Source of the DNA: Deltaproteobacteria bacterium
Lineage (GTDB): Bacteria > Desulfobacterota > Desulfuromonadia > Desulfuromonadales > Geopsychrobacteraceae
Reading direction: 5' to 3'
Length of the DNA stretch: 47,295 nt
Assembly: GCA_024280485.1 (NCBI GenBank)
Contig: JAJRQB010000089.1
Coordinates: 1-47,295, forward strand
This document shows, one piece after another, positions 26,319 through 33,617 of the stretch. The notes under the pieces are model-generated. The model saw only the letters and a program-made list of their open reading frames with translations. It was not told the origin of the DNA and did not search any database. The position numbers and the translations under genes are program-made. Position 1 is the stretch's first letter. Each line of letters begins with the position of its first letter.

Positions 26319-26599
26319 CAGCTCTCCCTTTCAATAGTTAGCTTCAACGCTCGCGCTTTCTCTTTCGCCAGGGGTGTAACTGCAACACCTTTGGCGACGC
26401 GAAGGGTATCGACATGATCTTTACTCAGTTGAACAATGTATCTTTCAGTCACCGCCCCGCGCTCGATATACGCGGCCGCAGGCTGGTGCTCTTCAGCTTG
26501 AACCTTTGAGGCCTGTGCAGCAGGTATCTGCATCTCTTGCAGAACCTCTGTAATGACTTCACGAATCAAGCTCCGTAGCAGTTCTTGAATGCTCATCAA
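26318..26599 (-). CDS. Small BMC protein: encapsulation-peptide-like helix plus EutQ-N-like module
   Basis: A 93-residue protein I do not recognise as a named family. Residues 3-23 (SIQELLRSLIREVITEVLQ...) form an amphipathic helix of the encapsulation-peptide kind. A Gln/Ala/Pro linker (about 25-45) follows. Residues about 47-92 form a small module ending VAVTPLAKEKARALKLTIER. The same module is fused to the C-terminus of the phospholyase in this operon (its residues 474-519, [20 protein letters not shown]). By eye it also recalls the start of EutQ (I-T-P-x-A-x-x-x-A pattern). It sits between a shell trimer gene and the pentamer gene. A role as adaptor that brings the kinase or phospholyase to the shell is inference. 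Confidence 0.8.
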   Translation of the reverse strand: MMSIQELLRSLIREVITEVLQEMQIPAAQASKVQAEEHQPAAAYIERGAVTERYIVQLSKDHVDTLRVAKGVAVTPLAKEKARALKLTIERES

Positions 26600-26609
26600 C
26601 CCGCTACCC

Positions 26610-27221
26610 CTATCTGCTCAAAGCGTTTTCAGCAGCCTCGGCCGCTGCTTCAATTTCGCTGTCGGTTCCGCTGAGATATAAGCGGCCCATGGAACCTGTC
26701 AACCGACAGTCGACAATCTTGATATTGGCCGCCTTTTCCGCCTCGTTCGCTGCCAGCAAGGCATAAACCGCAGGCTGGCAATCAAGCAGATAGAGTGATT
26801 CCCCAGGCAGACAGAGCGAACCCGACTTCTGCCGATTGAGGATACAGGCGTAGCGGCTATCAACCCGGGGGACGATTTTGGTGTTGACAATTTTCGGCTT
26901 GGCGAGCCCTGTCAAATCGGCCCCCATCGCGTCTAACAAAGTCTCACCAGCAGTCTTGACTTCATCAGCACAGCCTCCCTGCAGCCCCAACCATCCCCCA
27001 CGACTGTCAAGCTGAAGTACGAAGGGGGTGACATCGACAGCCTTCAAGACCTTATCGGCCAGAAATTCGATATCGAGCGCCGGAGTCACATCGAGCAGCA
27101 ATGCCGACATCTCGCTGCGGGGAATAGAGCCGCGCGATGATGCCGCAAGAAAACAGAGCGTTTTCGGCTGCAATCGATCAATAAATAGATAAGAACGTAG
27201 TTCAGTCATGGTTAAATCCAT
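26610..27221 (-). CDS. BMC shell protein with two BMC domains (BMC-T type)
   Basis: A 203-residue tandem BMC-domain protein, predicted shell trimer. Domain 1 (about 5-105) contains RGSIPRSEMSALLLDVTPALDIEFLADKVLKA. Domain 2 (about 115-203) contains SRYACILNRQKSGSLCLPGESLYLLDCQPAVYALLAANEAEKAA and GSMGRLYLSGTDSEIEAAAEAAENAL. It is cysteine-rich for a shell protein (at least five Cys), but no Fe-S motif is evident. It starts six bases after the aldehyde dehydrogenase stop codon, with AAGG close upstream. Two different trimers in one locus often include one with a gated central pore for bulky cofactors such as CoA or NAD; which one cannot be told. Confidence 0.85.
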   Translation of the reverse strand: MDLTMTELRSYLFIDRLQPKTLCFLAASSRGSIPRSEMSALLLDVTPALDIEFLADKVLKAVDVTPFVLQLDSRGGWLGLQGGCADEVKTAGETLLDAMGADLTGLAKPKIVNTKIVPRVDSRYACILNRQKSGSLCLPGESLYLLDCQPAVYALLAANEAEKAANIKIVDCRLTGSMGRLYLSGTDSEIEAAAEAAENALSR

Positions 27222-27226
27222 TTGCC

Positions 27227-28747
27227 TTATTGAGGCTTCAAGATCTGGCGCAGCTCATCGGCCAGCAGTTCCTTGATCATCAATTTCAGATCATCTCGAT
27301 TCAACTGCAAATTTGCCAAATCCGGTGCGGTTTCTGGCCGTTTCTGCTCGGCTTCGCTGATCAGACTGGCGATTGCGCCATCGATATCCCCCATCACTTC
27401 GGCGGGGTCATTGTTGTAGGCCAAACGGGTCCACTGGATCAGATGCTTGGGGCCGACGTTCTCATCGATGGAACTGCGGCCGAAGAACCCGGTGCCGATG
27501 ACCGCACCGGTAATCAGGTTTGTCTCAACGCCAGAGGAACCGGTGACGCCTGGAGTATTGACCGGGATACGGCAGACCGGCAGACCGGCGCCGTAACGGG
27601 CTGCGACTTCGGGATTATTGGTATGGATGAGCGCCGAGTGCCCCTTGCCATGCATGGCCAGCATCGCCTGCGCAGCGCGGATAGCACCCTGAACCCCACC
27701 GTCATTCTTGAAAAAACCGACGAGCGGGAACATCTTCTCTTTACTGATCGGTTCTTCTTCGCCGATGGTGAAAATCTCGATGCCGAGCAGTTTGGTGCCA
27801 ACGGGTACCGCTACGCCTGAGTGCTCGGCGATCCATTCGGCACTCTTGCCGATCGCCTTGGGATTCATATGCCCCTCGGGGAACAGAAACTCGCGAACCC
27901 GGCGAACCTCATCTGTCTTCTCGATCTGATAGGCCCCCTGCTTGATCATTCCCATCACCAATGAATCGGCGATGGCACGATCGGCAATAACGACCGACTC
28001 GGTAGTGCAGGGCAGGCTATTATCGAAGCTGGCACTGAAAACAATCCGCTCGGCGGTTTTAGCCAGGTCGGCGCTTTCGTGGACATAGCAAGCGACATTG
28101 CCCGGACCGACACCGATCGCCGGATTGCTCGAACTGTAGGCAGCACGCACCATCGCCGGACCACCGGTCGCCAGAATCAAATTGGTGCGGTCCGATTGCA
28201 TCAACTGGTTGACCAGGGGCACGCTCGGTTGGCGCACACTCTGGATCAGACCAGCTGGAGCACCCGCCTTGACCGCGATCTCCTCCATTAAGTCAGCGGC
28301 ATGTACGCTGCACTCCTTGGCCCCGGGATGGGGGCAGAGGATCACAGCATTACGCGTCATCAAGGCGATAATCACCTTGTAGTAAACCGTCGCTACCGGG
28401 TTGGTCGAAGGGATCAGCGCTACAATGACTCCGGCCGGTTTGGGATAGCTGACTATCTTCTTTTCGGCGTCGATCTGCGGGTCGATAAAGGGGGCCAGAT
28501 CCTGCTGAGCACACAACAAACCGACCTGATTCTTCTGGGTCTTGGATGGTACATCCCCGAAACCGGTCTCGCGCACAGCCCATTCGGCATAAAATTCGGC
28601 TTTTTCTGCCGCAGCTTCAGCAACCGCCTGGACAATTTTTTCTACCCGACTCCTGCCGTAGACGCTGTAGGCTGCTGCAGCCCTATGCGCCACATCAAAC
28701 AGTTGCTGTTCTTCCGGTGATATCGTTTTTGTATTGTTTTCGCTCAT
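27227..28747 (-). CDS. BMC-encapsulated CoA-acylating aldehyde dehydrogenase
   Basis: Signature enzyme of the microcompartment: aldehyde + CoA + NAD+ to acyl-CoA. It is 506 residues. Family segments are PSTNPVATVYYK (about 113), ATGGPAMVRAAY (about 193) and GVGPGN (about 212); the catalytic Cys is 247 in LPCTTES. After the catalytic domain (to about 465) comes a Pro-rich linker (KRPETAPDLANLQ) and a final amphipathic helix (RDDLKLMIKELLADELRQIL, about 484-503). That is the layout of a C-terminal encapsulation peptide. The non-BMC paralogue at 1375-2787 lacks both. It lies between the phospholyase (25 bases) and the shell trimer (5 bases). The product aldehyde of the phospholyase, acetaldehyde or propionaldehyde, is the expected substrate. 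Confidence 0.93.
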   Translation of the reverse strand: MSENNTKTISPEEQQLFDVAHRAAAAYSVYGRSRVEKIVQAVAEAAAEKAEFYAEWAVRETGFGDVPSKTQKNQVGLLCAQQDLAPFIDPQIDAEKKIVSYPKPAGVIVALIPSTNPVATVYYKVIIALMTRNAVILCPHPGAKECSVHAADLMEEIAVKAGAPAGLIQSVRQPSVPLVNQLMQSDRTNLILATGGPAMVRAAYSSSNPAIGVGPGNVACYVHESADLAKTAERIVFSASFDNSLPCTTESVVIADRAIADSLVMGMIKQGAYQIEKTDEVRRVREFLFPEGHMNPKAIGKSAEWIAEHSGVAVPVGTKLLGIEIFTIGEEEPISKEKMFPLVGFFKNDGGVQGAIRAAQAMLAMHGKGHSALIHTNNPEVAARYGAGLPVCRIPVNTPGVTGSSGVETNLITGAVIGTGFFGRSSIDENVGPKHLIQWTRLAYNNDPAEVMGDIDGAIASLISEAEQKRPETAPDLANLQLNRDDLKLMIKELLADELRQILKPQ

Positions 28748-28772
28748 AGTTATTCACTTCATATCTAAATGT

Positions 28773-30344
28773 TTAATTGATGAATACACGCTCGATTACA
28801 ATCTTGAGGCTCCGCGCCTTGTCGATCGCCAATGGTGTGATCACCACACCAGGACTCACTTGAATGCGCTCACAGCCATTAGCAGCAAACTTCTCAAGCA
28901 TCCGCTCGGTGATAACACCCTGATCGACACGCTCAACCTGTGCAGAGCTACTCGCCGTTGCACCCGGCCGCTCAGCAGGGTTGGCCAGTTCGCTGAGCAC
29001 CTGATCGAGAGTCTCGACCACCTGATCGGCATTCTGTTTGGAGAAAACCAGTGGCGGGCGAACCTTGAGGATATTGCCATAACGGCCGGTCATCCCCATA
29101 ATGACGCCCTTCTCTTTCATGGCATCGGGAACCATTGATGAGATATCACTGGCAGGCTGTTTGGTTTTCCGGTCGTGAACCAGCTCAATCCCCAGAAACA
29201 AACCCTGGCCGCGGACATCGCCGATAATGGCGTGACGTTCCGCAAGTTTCTCAAGTCGTTGACGCAGATAGCGACCGACCTCAGCGCAGTTGCTAACCAA
29301 CTTTTCGCCTTCACAGACCTCGAGCACCGCCTTACCCACGGCGGCTGAAACCGGGTTACCGGCAAAGGTATTGAAGTAAACAGCTGAACTGGTAAATTTT
29401 TCGGCAATCTCTCTGGTCGTTACAACGGCAGCGACCGGATGCCCATCGCCCATCGGCTTACCCAGGGTGACAATATCGGGGACCACATCGTAGTGTTCAA
29501 ATCCCCACCATGTGCCGGTTCGGCAGAGGCCCGCCTGAATCTCATCGGCAATACAGAGACCACCCGCAGCACGGACCTTCTCATAAACCTTCGTGAAGTA
29601 GTCTTTGGGTGCCTCAAGGCTCCCCTGGGTATCAAAAATAGTGTCACAGACAAATGCAGCTGTCCCCTGACCGCGCTTGTCGAGTTCGGCTATCGCCTCA
29701 TCAACTAGATCGGCATAGCGTGCGGCAAGATTGTCATGTTCCCCCTTGCGGAAAGGGCCACGATAGGTATTGGGGGGTTCGACAGCGACCAGATGCTCCG
29801 GACGTTGACTGGCGATCGGGTGGGCAGCGGTAGAGAGCTCGTCGATCAGAGTCGAATTGCCATGATAAGAAGCCTCCATGACAATAGCGCCCTGATTGCC
29901 GGAGACCGTGCGCGCAATACGCATAGCCAACTCATTCGCTTCGGTTCCGGTACAGACAAACATGCAGACATCGAGATTGCCCGGCATCAGACCGGCCAGT
30001 TTCTCGGCATAGTCGATCACGTTTTCGTGCAGATAACGGGAGTGGGTGTTGATTAATTTGGCTTGACTAGTCAGAGCATCGACAACATGGGGATGGCAAT
30101 GACCTACCGAAGCCACATTGTTGTAGCAGTCAAGGTACCTGTTGCCTTCGTCATCGTAGAGCCAGACGCCTTCGCCACGCACCAGGTTGACCGGCTGATG
30201 GTAAAAAAGGATGCTGCCCCCCAGATACTTCTGACGGCGCTTGATCATGTCCAGATTGCGCACATTTTCGCCATACTCTGAAGCATCGGTATGTGCTGCA
30301 CCCAACATCGCCGGGCGGGCTGATTTTTTGTTATCCGAACTCAT
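28773..30344 (-). CDS. Class III PLP enzyme, amino-alcohol-phosphate phospholyase-like, with C-terminal BMC module
   Basis: Predicted to split an O-phospho-amino alcohol (such as O-phosphoethanolamine) into aldehyde, ammonia and phosphate. Residues 36-450 follow the pattern of ethanolamine-phosphate phospho-lyase (ETNPPL). Examples are [54 protein letters not shown] with Asp267, and [10 protein letters not shown] with Schiff-base Lys296. Plain class III transamination cannot be excluded. Residues 474-519 form a small extra domain that matches the 93-residue protein at 26318-26599. The longest frame begins with TTG at 30371; I prefer the ATG at 30344. The upstream neighbour is an APH-fold kinase, which would make its substrate. 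The same kinase, class III enzyme and aldehyde dehydrogenase set is known from the RMM microcompartments of actinobacteria. Confidence 0.9.
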   Translation of the reverse strand: MSSDNKKSARPAMLGAAHTDASEYGENVRNLDMIKRRQKYLGGSILFYHQPVNLVRGEGVWLYDDEGNRYLDCYNNVASVGHCHPHVVDALTSQAKLINTHSRYLHENVIDYAEKLAGLMPGNLDVCMFVCTGTEANELAMRIARTVSGNQGAIVMEASYHGNSTLIDELSTAAHPIASQRPEHLVAVEPPNTYRGPFRKGEHDNLAARYADLVDEAIAELDKRGQGTAAFVCDTIFDTQGSLEAPKDYFTKVYEKVRAAGGLCIADEIQAGLCRTGTWWGFEHYDVVPDIVTLGKPMGDGHPVAAVVTTREIAEKFTSSAVYFNTFAGNPVSAAVGKAVLEVCEGEKLVSNCAEVGRYLRQRLEKLAERHAIIGDVRGQGLFLGIELVHDRKTKQPASDISSMVPDAMKEKGVIMGMTGRYGNILKVRPPLVFSKQNADQVVETLDQVLSELANPAERPGATASSSAQVERVDQGVITERMLEKFAANGCERIQVSPGVVITPLAIDKARSLKIVIERVFIN

Positions 30345-30423
30345 ATCTGGGCAACTCTCGCTTATGTTCAAGTTAGGCTCACTGACCCTACAATCTAAAA
30401 ACTAGCCCTGGTCCTCGATAAAG

Positions 30424-31425
30424 CTATTCGGCCGCAAGATAGTCCGTAGCCTGCTGACAAACTTTTTCGATAATCACCGGGGTATACTGACGAGCGACCT
30501 CTGTCTCCCTGCGGGTATGCAGCCATCCCAGTGCAACTAAACCGCGTGCCATCAAAAGGGTCGACAACTGCTGCAGATGGCTCTCCGGCAGCTCACGAAC
30601 CTTGCGATAGCCCTCCACCCAGGCCGCATAAATCTGCTGATAATAGTTTTCACCCTCATGCATCCAGAGCGAAGTGGCAAGGTCGTAGAGATTCCAACCG
30701 AAACCGCAATCATCAAAGTCGATAACCAGCGAATTACCATTGTCGACCAGGATATTTTCCGGCATCAGATCCGCATGGATCAGCCCGAAGCGGTCAGAAG
30801 TCTTACCGAATGCCTGCAACCTGCTATATGCCAGATCCCTGGCCTTCAGCAGCAAGTTATTCTGCTCATCGGTCACCCCTTCCAACTCCCAGAAACGTCC
30901 CCAAACCGGATCCTTACCGAGCATGCCATCCTCAGACCAGCTTTGGCGGCTGAAACTTTCTGAGGGTTGCCAGTCCTGAGCCTGGTTATGGATTTGGGCA
31001 TTGATCTCGCCGAGCATCCGATAGCTCTCGACAATATTTGACTCTTCTGGCGGCGCACCCTTGACCCAGTGACAAAGGTCACATAGATGCGGTTCCGGTA
31101 CATCCACAGAGGAGACAAGCTGAACCGCCTTGCCGTTCAACCCGGTGACAAATTCTGGCGTGTCGATGCCGGCCAGGCGCAATGCCTTAATCCACTCAAG
31201 CTCAGAATTGACACTCGCCTCCGTCTGATAGTCATAACGATGAACGCGAATCACATAGCGTTTATCCGTCGCCGAATCATTGACGCTGAAAACAGCATTT
31301 TCGCGGCGACCCAGCAAAGACAGACGGGAATTCCTGGGAATACCAAATGATTCCAGGGCCTCAACAGCCAGGCCTTGCAGCCTTTTCTCTTTATCCTCAT
31401 CAGCAAGCTTGTAAAAGTTCTCCAT
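30424..31425 (-). CDS. APH/choline-kinase-fold kinase, probable amino-alcohol kinase
   Basis: A 333-residue phosphotransferase of the aminoglycoside/choline kinase fold. The nucleotide-binding N-lobe is at about 35-120 (RRENAVFSVND, YVIRVHRYDY). The Brenner motif GLIHADLMPENILVD (214-228) supplies catalytic Asp219 and Asn224, and LVIDFDDCGFG (233-243) the metal-binding Asp236. It probably phosphorylates the hydroxyl of ethanolamine, 1-amino-2-propanol or a similar amino alcohol to feed the phospholyase next door. The ATG at 31425 is chosen over 31437 because GGAGG lies five bases upstream. It is the first gene of the BMC operon and is read from the promoter at 31525-31553. No encapsulation peptide is evident, so it may act outside the shell or dock through the small module proteins. 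Confidence 0.88.
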   Translation of the reverse strand: MENFYKLADEDKEKRLQGLAVEALESFGIPRNSRLSLLGRRENAVFSVNDSATDKRYVIRVHRYDYQTEASVNSELEWIKALRLAGIDTPEFVTGLNGKAVQLVSSVDVPEPHLCDLCHWVKGAPPEESNIVESYRMLGEINAQIHNQAQDWQPSESFSRQSWSEDGMLGKDPVWGRFWELEGVTDEQNNLLLKARDLAYSRLQAFGKTSDRFGLIHADLMPENILVDNGNSLVIDFDDCGFGWNLYDLATSLWMHEGENYYQQIYAAWVEGYRKVRELPESHLQQLSTLLMARGLVALGWLHTRRETEVARQYTPVIIEKVCQQATDYLAAE

Positions 31426-31506
31426 TTGCTCCTCCATCTCCTACACCAAACAGGTAAAAGTACCCCCTGTAGGTGCTCTTTTCCGAAATCAATCCTGAAT
31501 TAAAAT

Positions 31507-31541
31507 AACGCGTTCGATTAATCTATATTCTAACGCGTTCG
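31507..31541. promoter_or_regulatory. Pair of B-type operators at the BMC promoter
   Basis: Two copies of AACGCGTTCG, at 31507-31516 and 31532-31541, start 25 bases apart. The 8-base core AACGCGTT is palindromic. One copy lies in the spacer of the BMC promoter and the other just downstream of the -10. The same motif is found at 32592-32601 and 45115-45124, with a variant at 45139-45148. The tandem TetR proteins next door are the obvious binders. Confidence 0.8.
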
Positions 31542-31553
31542 CTAATTTGTCAA
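31525..31553 (-). promoter_or_regulatory. Promoter of the BMC operon
   Basis: On the minus strand there is TTGACA (31548-31553), a 17-base spacer and GAATAT (31525-31530). The same arrangement, TTGACA-N17-GATTAT, lies in front of module B. The start would be near 31518 and the leader about 90 bases. Overlap with two operators predicts repression. Confidence 0.68.
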
Positions 31554-31635
31554 GTGTTTTTTAGAACGATTTTCTATTGTTCTTCACCTGTAGCTACAAC
31601 CTATGGAAAACAATAGAGATTTAAGCAAAATCAAT

Positions 31636-31664
31636 TTGACTTTGAGTACACGAAAATGTATTTT
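31636..31664 (+). promoter_or_regulatory. Promoter of the first tandem tetR
   Basis: TTGACT (31636-31641), a 17-base spacer and TATTTT (31659-31664). The element and its flanks, ending in TGATTAATTATT, are repeated with changes at 32695-32723 before the second tetR. It is divergent from the BMC promoter; the two lie in one 348-base region (31438-31785) that holds no gene. Confidence 0.58.
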
Positions 31665-31785
31665 CCTAACATCATTGATTAATTATTCCAGCCTATTTTC
31701 CTACACAGCACGAATCAAAATAAGTCAGCAAAATTATTTCGCGAGAATCCACGGTTCCTGAAACAACAACACTGGAAGGCTTGCA

Positions 31786-32418
31786 ATGAAAAAAAAACCT
31801 GGAAGACCCCGCCATTCACCTGAGCTACAAGCGGAGATATCGGAAAACATCATCGAAATTGCCATGGATCTATTCACCAACCAGGGCTACGAACACGTTT
31901 CGATGCGCAAAATTGCCGAACGAGCTGGTTGCGCACCTCCTACGCTCTATCATTACTTTGCCAACAAACGCGCCCTGCTCCAGCACATCTGGACCCGACT
32001 TTTCGATGACAGCGCAAAGTATCTTCAGGAGCGTCTCAAGCTCTCTACAGATCCCAAGGAAAATATCCGCAATACTCTGGATATCTATATCGATTACTGG
32101 ATGAAGCATCAGGATAACTACCGGGTGATTTTCCAAATTGAGGACCTTACCGCTAAACCGGATCAGGACTATGACATCAATGACAGTCAAGGGCTGACCG
32201 AGGTCTTCGGCAGTCTTGAGCGCGAGGTCAGTAAATGTGTCGATTCAGGAGTCTTTCGCGCCGAGGATCCTGAACTGATCTTCCAAACCCTGATTGGTGG
32301 TGCCATGGGCCTCGCCAACAGCCTGATTACCACGCGCGAATTCCCCTGGCGCGAATCGGACGCGATCATCAAGATCTGGCTGGATAGTATGATTGGGGGG
32401 CTGGAAGCAAGGACCTGA
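31786..32418 (+). CDS. TetR-family regulator, first of a tandem pair
   Basis: A 210-residue TetR protein. The DNA-binding part (about 10-70) has SMRKIAERAGCAPPTLYHYF as its helix-turn-helix, preceded by the basic N-terminal arm KKKPGRPRHSPE. The C-terminal ligand domain ends with EFPWRESDAIIKIWLDSMIGGLEA. The start ATG has GGAAGG six bases upstream. It is transcribed away from the BMC operon across the region holding two B-type operators, the classic layout of a TetR repressor and its target. Its recognition helix is identical to that of the second paralogue, so both should bind the same DNA. They differ in the ligand domain and may sense different molecules or form mixed dimers. Confidence 0.93.
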   Translation: MKKKPGRPRHSPELQAEISENIIEIAMDLFTNQGYEHVSMRKIAERAGCAPPTLYHYFANKRALLQHIWTRLFDDSAKYLQERLKLSTDPKENIRNTLDIYIDYWMKHQDNYRVIFQIEDLTAKPDQDYDINDSQGLTEVFGSLEREVSKCVDSGVFRAEDPELIFQTLIGGAMGLANSLITTREFPWRESDAIIKIWLDSMIGGLEART

Positions 32419-32460
32419 CCTTAAAGAAATACCGAGTTTTCATCGGTCGTTGGTGAGGAA

Positions 32461-32504
32461 GGAAAGTAAAAGCCCGCATCCTAAAATGTGGGCTTTTACT
32501 TTCC
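32461..32504 (+). terminator. Terminator after the first tandem tetR
   Basis: A 19-base stem (32461-32479 with 32486-32504, one G-T mismatch) around a six-base loop, with GCCCGCAT near the loop and an A/T-rich base. It lies 43 bases beyond the tetR stop codon. Confidence 0.8.
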
Positions 32505-32591
32505 TCGAAAAGAGCTAAATCCTGCCTGGATGCCTCGTCATTCAAAATCTCAACTCATAGTTTTCACTGCACCCTAAAAGCCTCTTATACT

Positions 32592-32601
32592 AACGCGTTC
32601 G
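32592..32601. promoter_or_regulatory. B-type operator upstream of the second tetR
   Basis: A third exact AACGCGTTCG. Its surroundings are a degraded copy of the region around 31532: the TTGTCAA block of the BMC promoter has become ATATCAA. This shows that the second tetR was copied together with its upstream region. A partial site GACGTTCG lies at 32625-32632. The gap 32419-32852 holds no gene. Confidence 0.72.
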
Positions 32602-32694
32602 GGCATATATCAAACATTCTCCGTGACGTTCGTCTAGCCAACAGTCTACCTTCATATAAACCTATGAAAACTAAATAGATTTTCGATTTATCGC

Positions 32695-32723
32695 TTGACT
32701 TTTAGCGTTCAGAAATGTATTTA
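32695..32723 (+). promoter_or_regulatory. Promoter of the second tandem tetR
   Basis: TTGACT (32695-32700), a 17-base spacer and TATTTA (32718-32723), followed by CGATTAATTATT as in the first copy. The spacer contains AGCGTTCAG, a possible weak operator half-site absent from the first copy. Confidence 0.58.
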
Positions 32724-32852
32724 TCTAACGGTATCGATTAATTATTTAAATGCGCTTCATCTGATTGCAAAACACAAGCGATAAATGACAAATGAGAAGA
32801 CCTTCCAGATGAAGTTCTGAATCCAAAAAACAACAGTCCTGAAAGACGAGCA

Positions 32853-33485
32853 ATGACAAGAAAACCGGGAAGACCCCGCCACTCACCTGAGGTTCAGGCA
32901 GAAATTTCGGAAAAAATTATCGATATCGCCATGGACCTGTTTTCTGATCAGGGCTACGAAAACGTTTCGATGCGCAAGATTGCCGAACGGGCCGGTTGTG
33001 CCCCGCCTACGCTCTATCATTACTTTGCCAACAAGCGCGCCCTTCTTCAGCACATCTGGACCCGGGTATTTGATCACAGTGGTGATTACCTGCACGAACG
33101 ATATAACAGATCGGCCGACCCCAGGCAGAACGTTCATGACATTCTGGGCATCTATATCGGTTACTGGCTGGATCACCAGGACAATTACCGAGTCATCTTT
33201 CAGATTGAGGATCTTACCGCCAAGCCGAATCAGGACTATGACATCGATGAGAGTCGGGGGCTGAAGAAGGTCATCTCTTCCCTCTCTCTGGAGATCAACA
33301 AATGTCTCAAACTGAAGATCTTCCGCCCTGAAGACCCAGAGCTGATTTTCCAAACCCTCTTTGGCGGTGTCATGGGTCTCGCCAACAGTCTGATTACCAC
33401 GCGCGAATTCCCCTGGCGGGACAACGATAAGATCATCAAACTCTGGCTCGACTCCATGATCACGGGGCTTGAAGCGAAGAGCTGA
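32853..33485 (+). CDS. TetR-family regulator, second of a tandem pair
   Basis: A 210-residue paralogue of the gene just upstream, about 70 percent identical by eye. SMRKIAERAGCAPPTLYHYF and the following NKRALLQHIWTR are unchanged, and most differences fall between residues 75-115 and 130-160 of the ligand domain. It is co-directional with the first copy but separated by a strong terminator, so it has its own promoter. It ends at a bidirectional terminator shared with module B. Two repressors with one operator type could let two related ligands, for example the intact lipid and the released amino alcohol or acyl-CoA, control the same genes. Confidence 0.93.
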   Translation: MTRKPGRPRHSPEVQAEISEKIIDIAMDLFSDQGYENVSMRKIAERAGCAPPTLYHYFANKRALLQHIWTRVFDHSGDYLHERYNRSADPRQNVHDILGIYIGYWLDHQDNYRVIFQIEDLTAKPNQDYDIDESRGLKKVISSLSLEINKCLKLKIFRPEDPELIFQTLFGGVMGLANSLITTREFPWRDNDKIIKLWLDSMITGLEAKS

Positions 33486-33527
33486 CCAATCGATGTGCCC
33501 GGTATTTCTGCCAGCGCTGAAGATCTA

Positions 33528-33565
33528 TGAAAAAGCCCCGCATCAAAAGATGCGGGGCTTTTTCA
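33528..33565. terminator. Bidirectional terminator between tetR and module B
   Basis: Perfect 17-base arms (33528-33544 and 33549-33565) around an AAAA loop, with GCCCCGCATC next to the loop and A5/T5 at the base, so it works on both strands. It ends the second tetR (stop at 33485) on the plus strand and module B (stop at 33618) on the minus strand. Confidence 0.9.
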
Positions 33566-33617
33566 TCAACCAGGATTCACTTCGTCGCTTTCAAGCGCTC
33601 TACAAACAAAATTCCCC

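Noticed and set aside
25057-31425. Classical ethanolamine (Eut) or propanediol (Pdu) microcompartment
   Set aside because: No EutBC, PduCDE, reactivase, cobalamin adenosyltransferase, glycyl-radical enzyme or activase is present.
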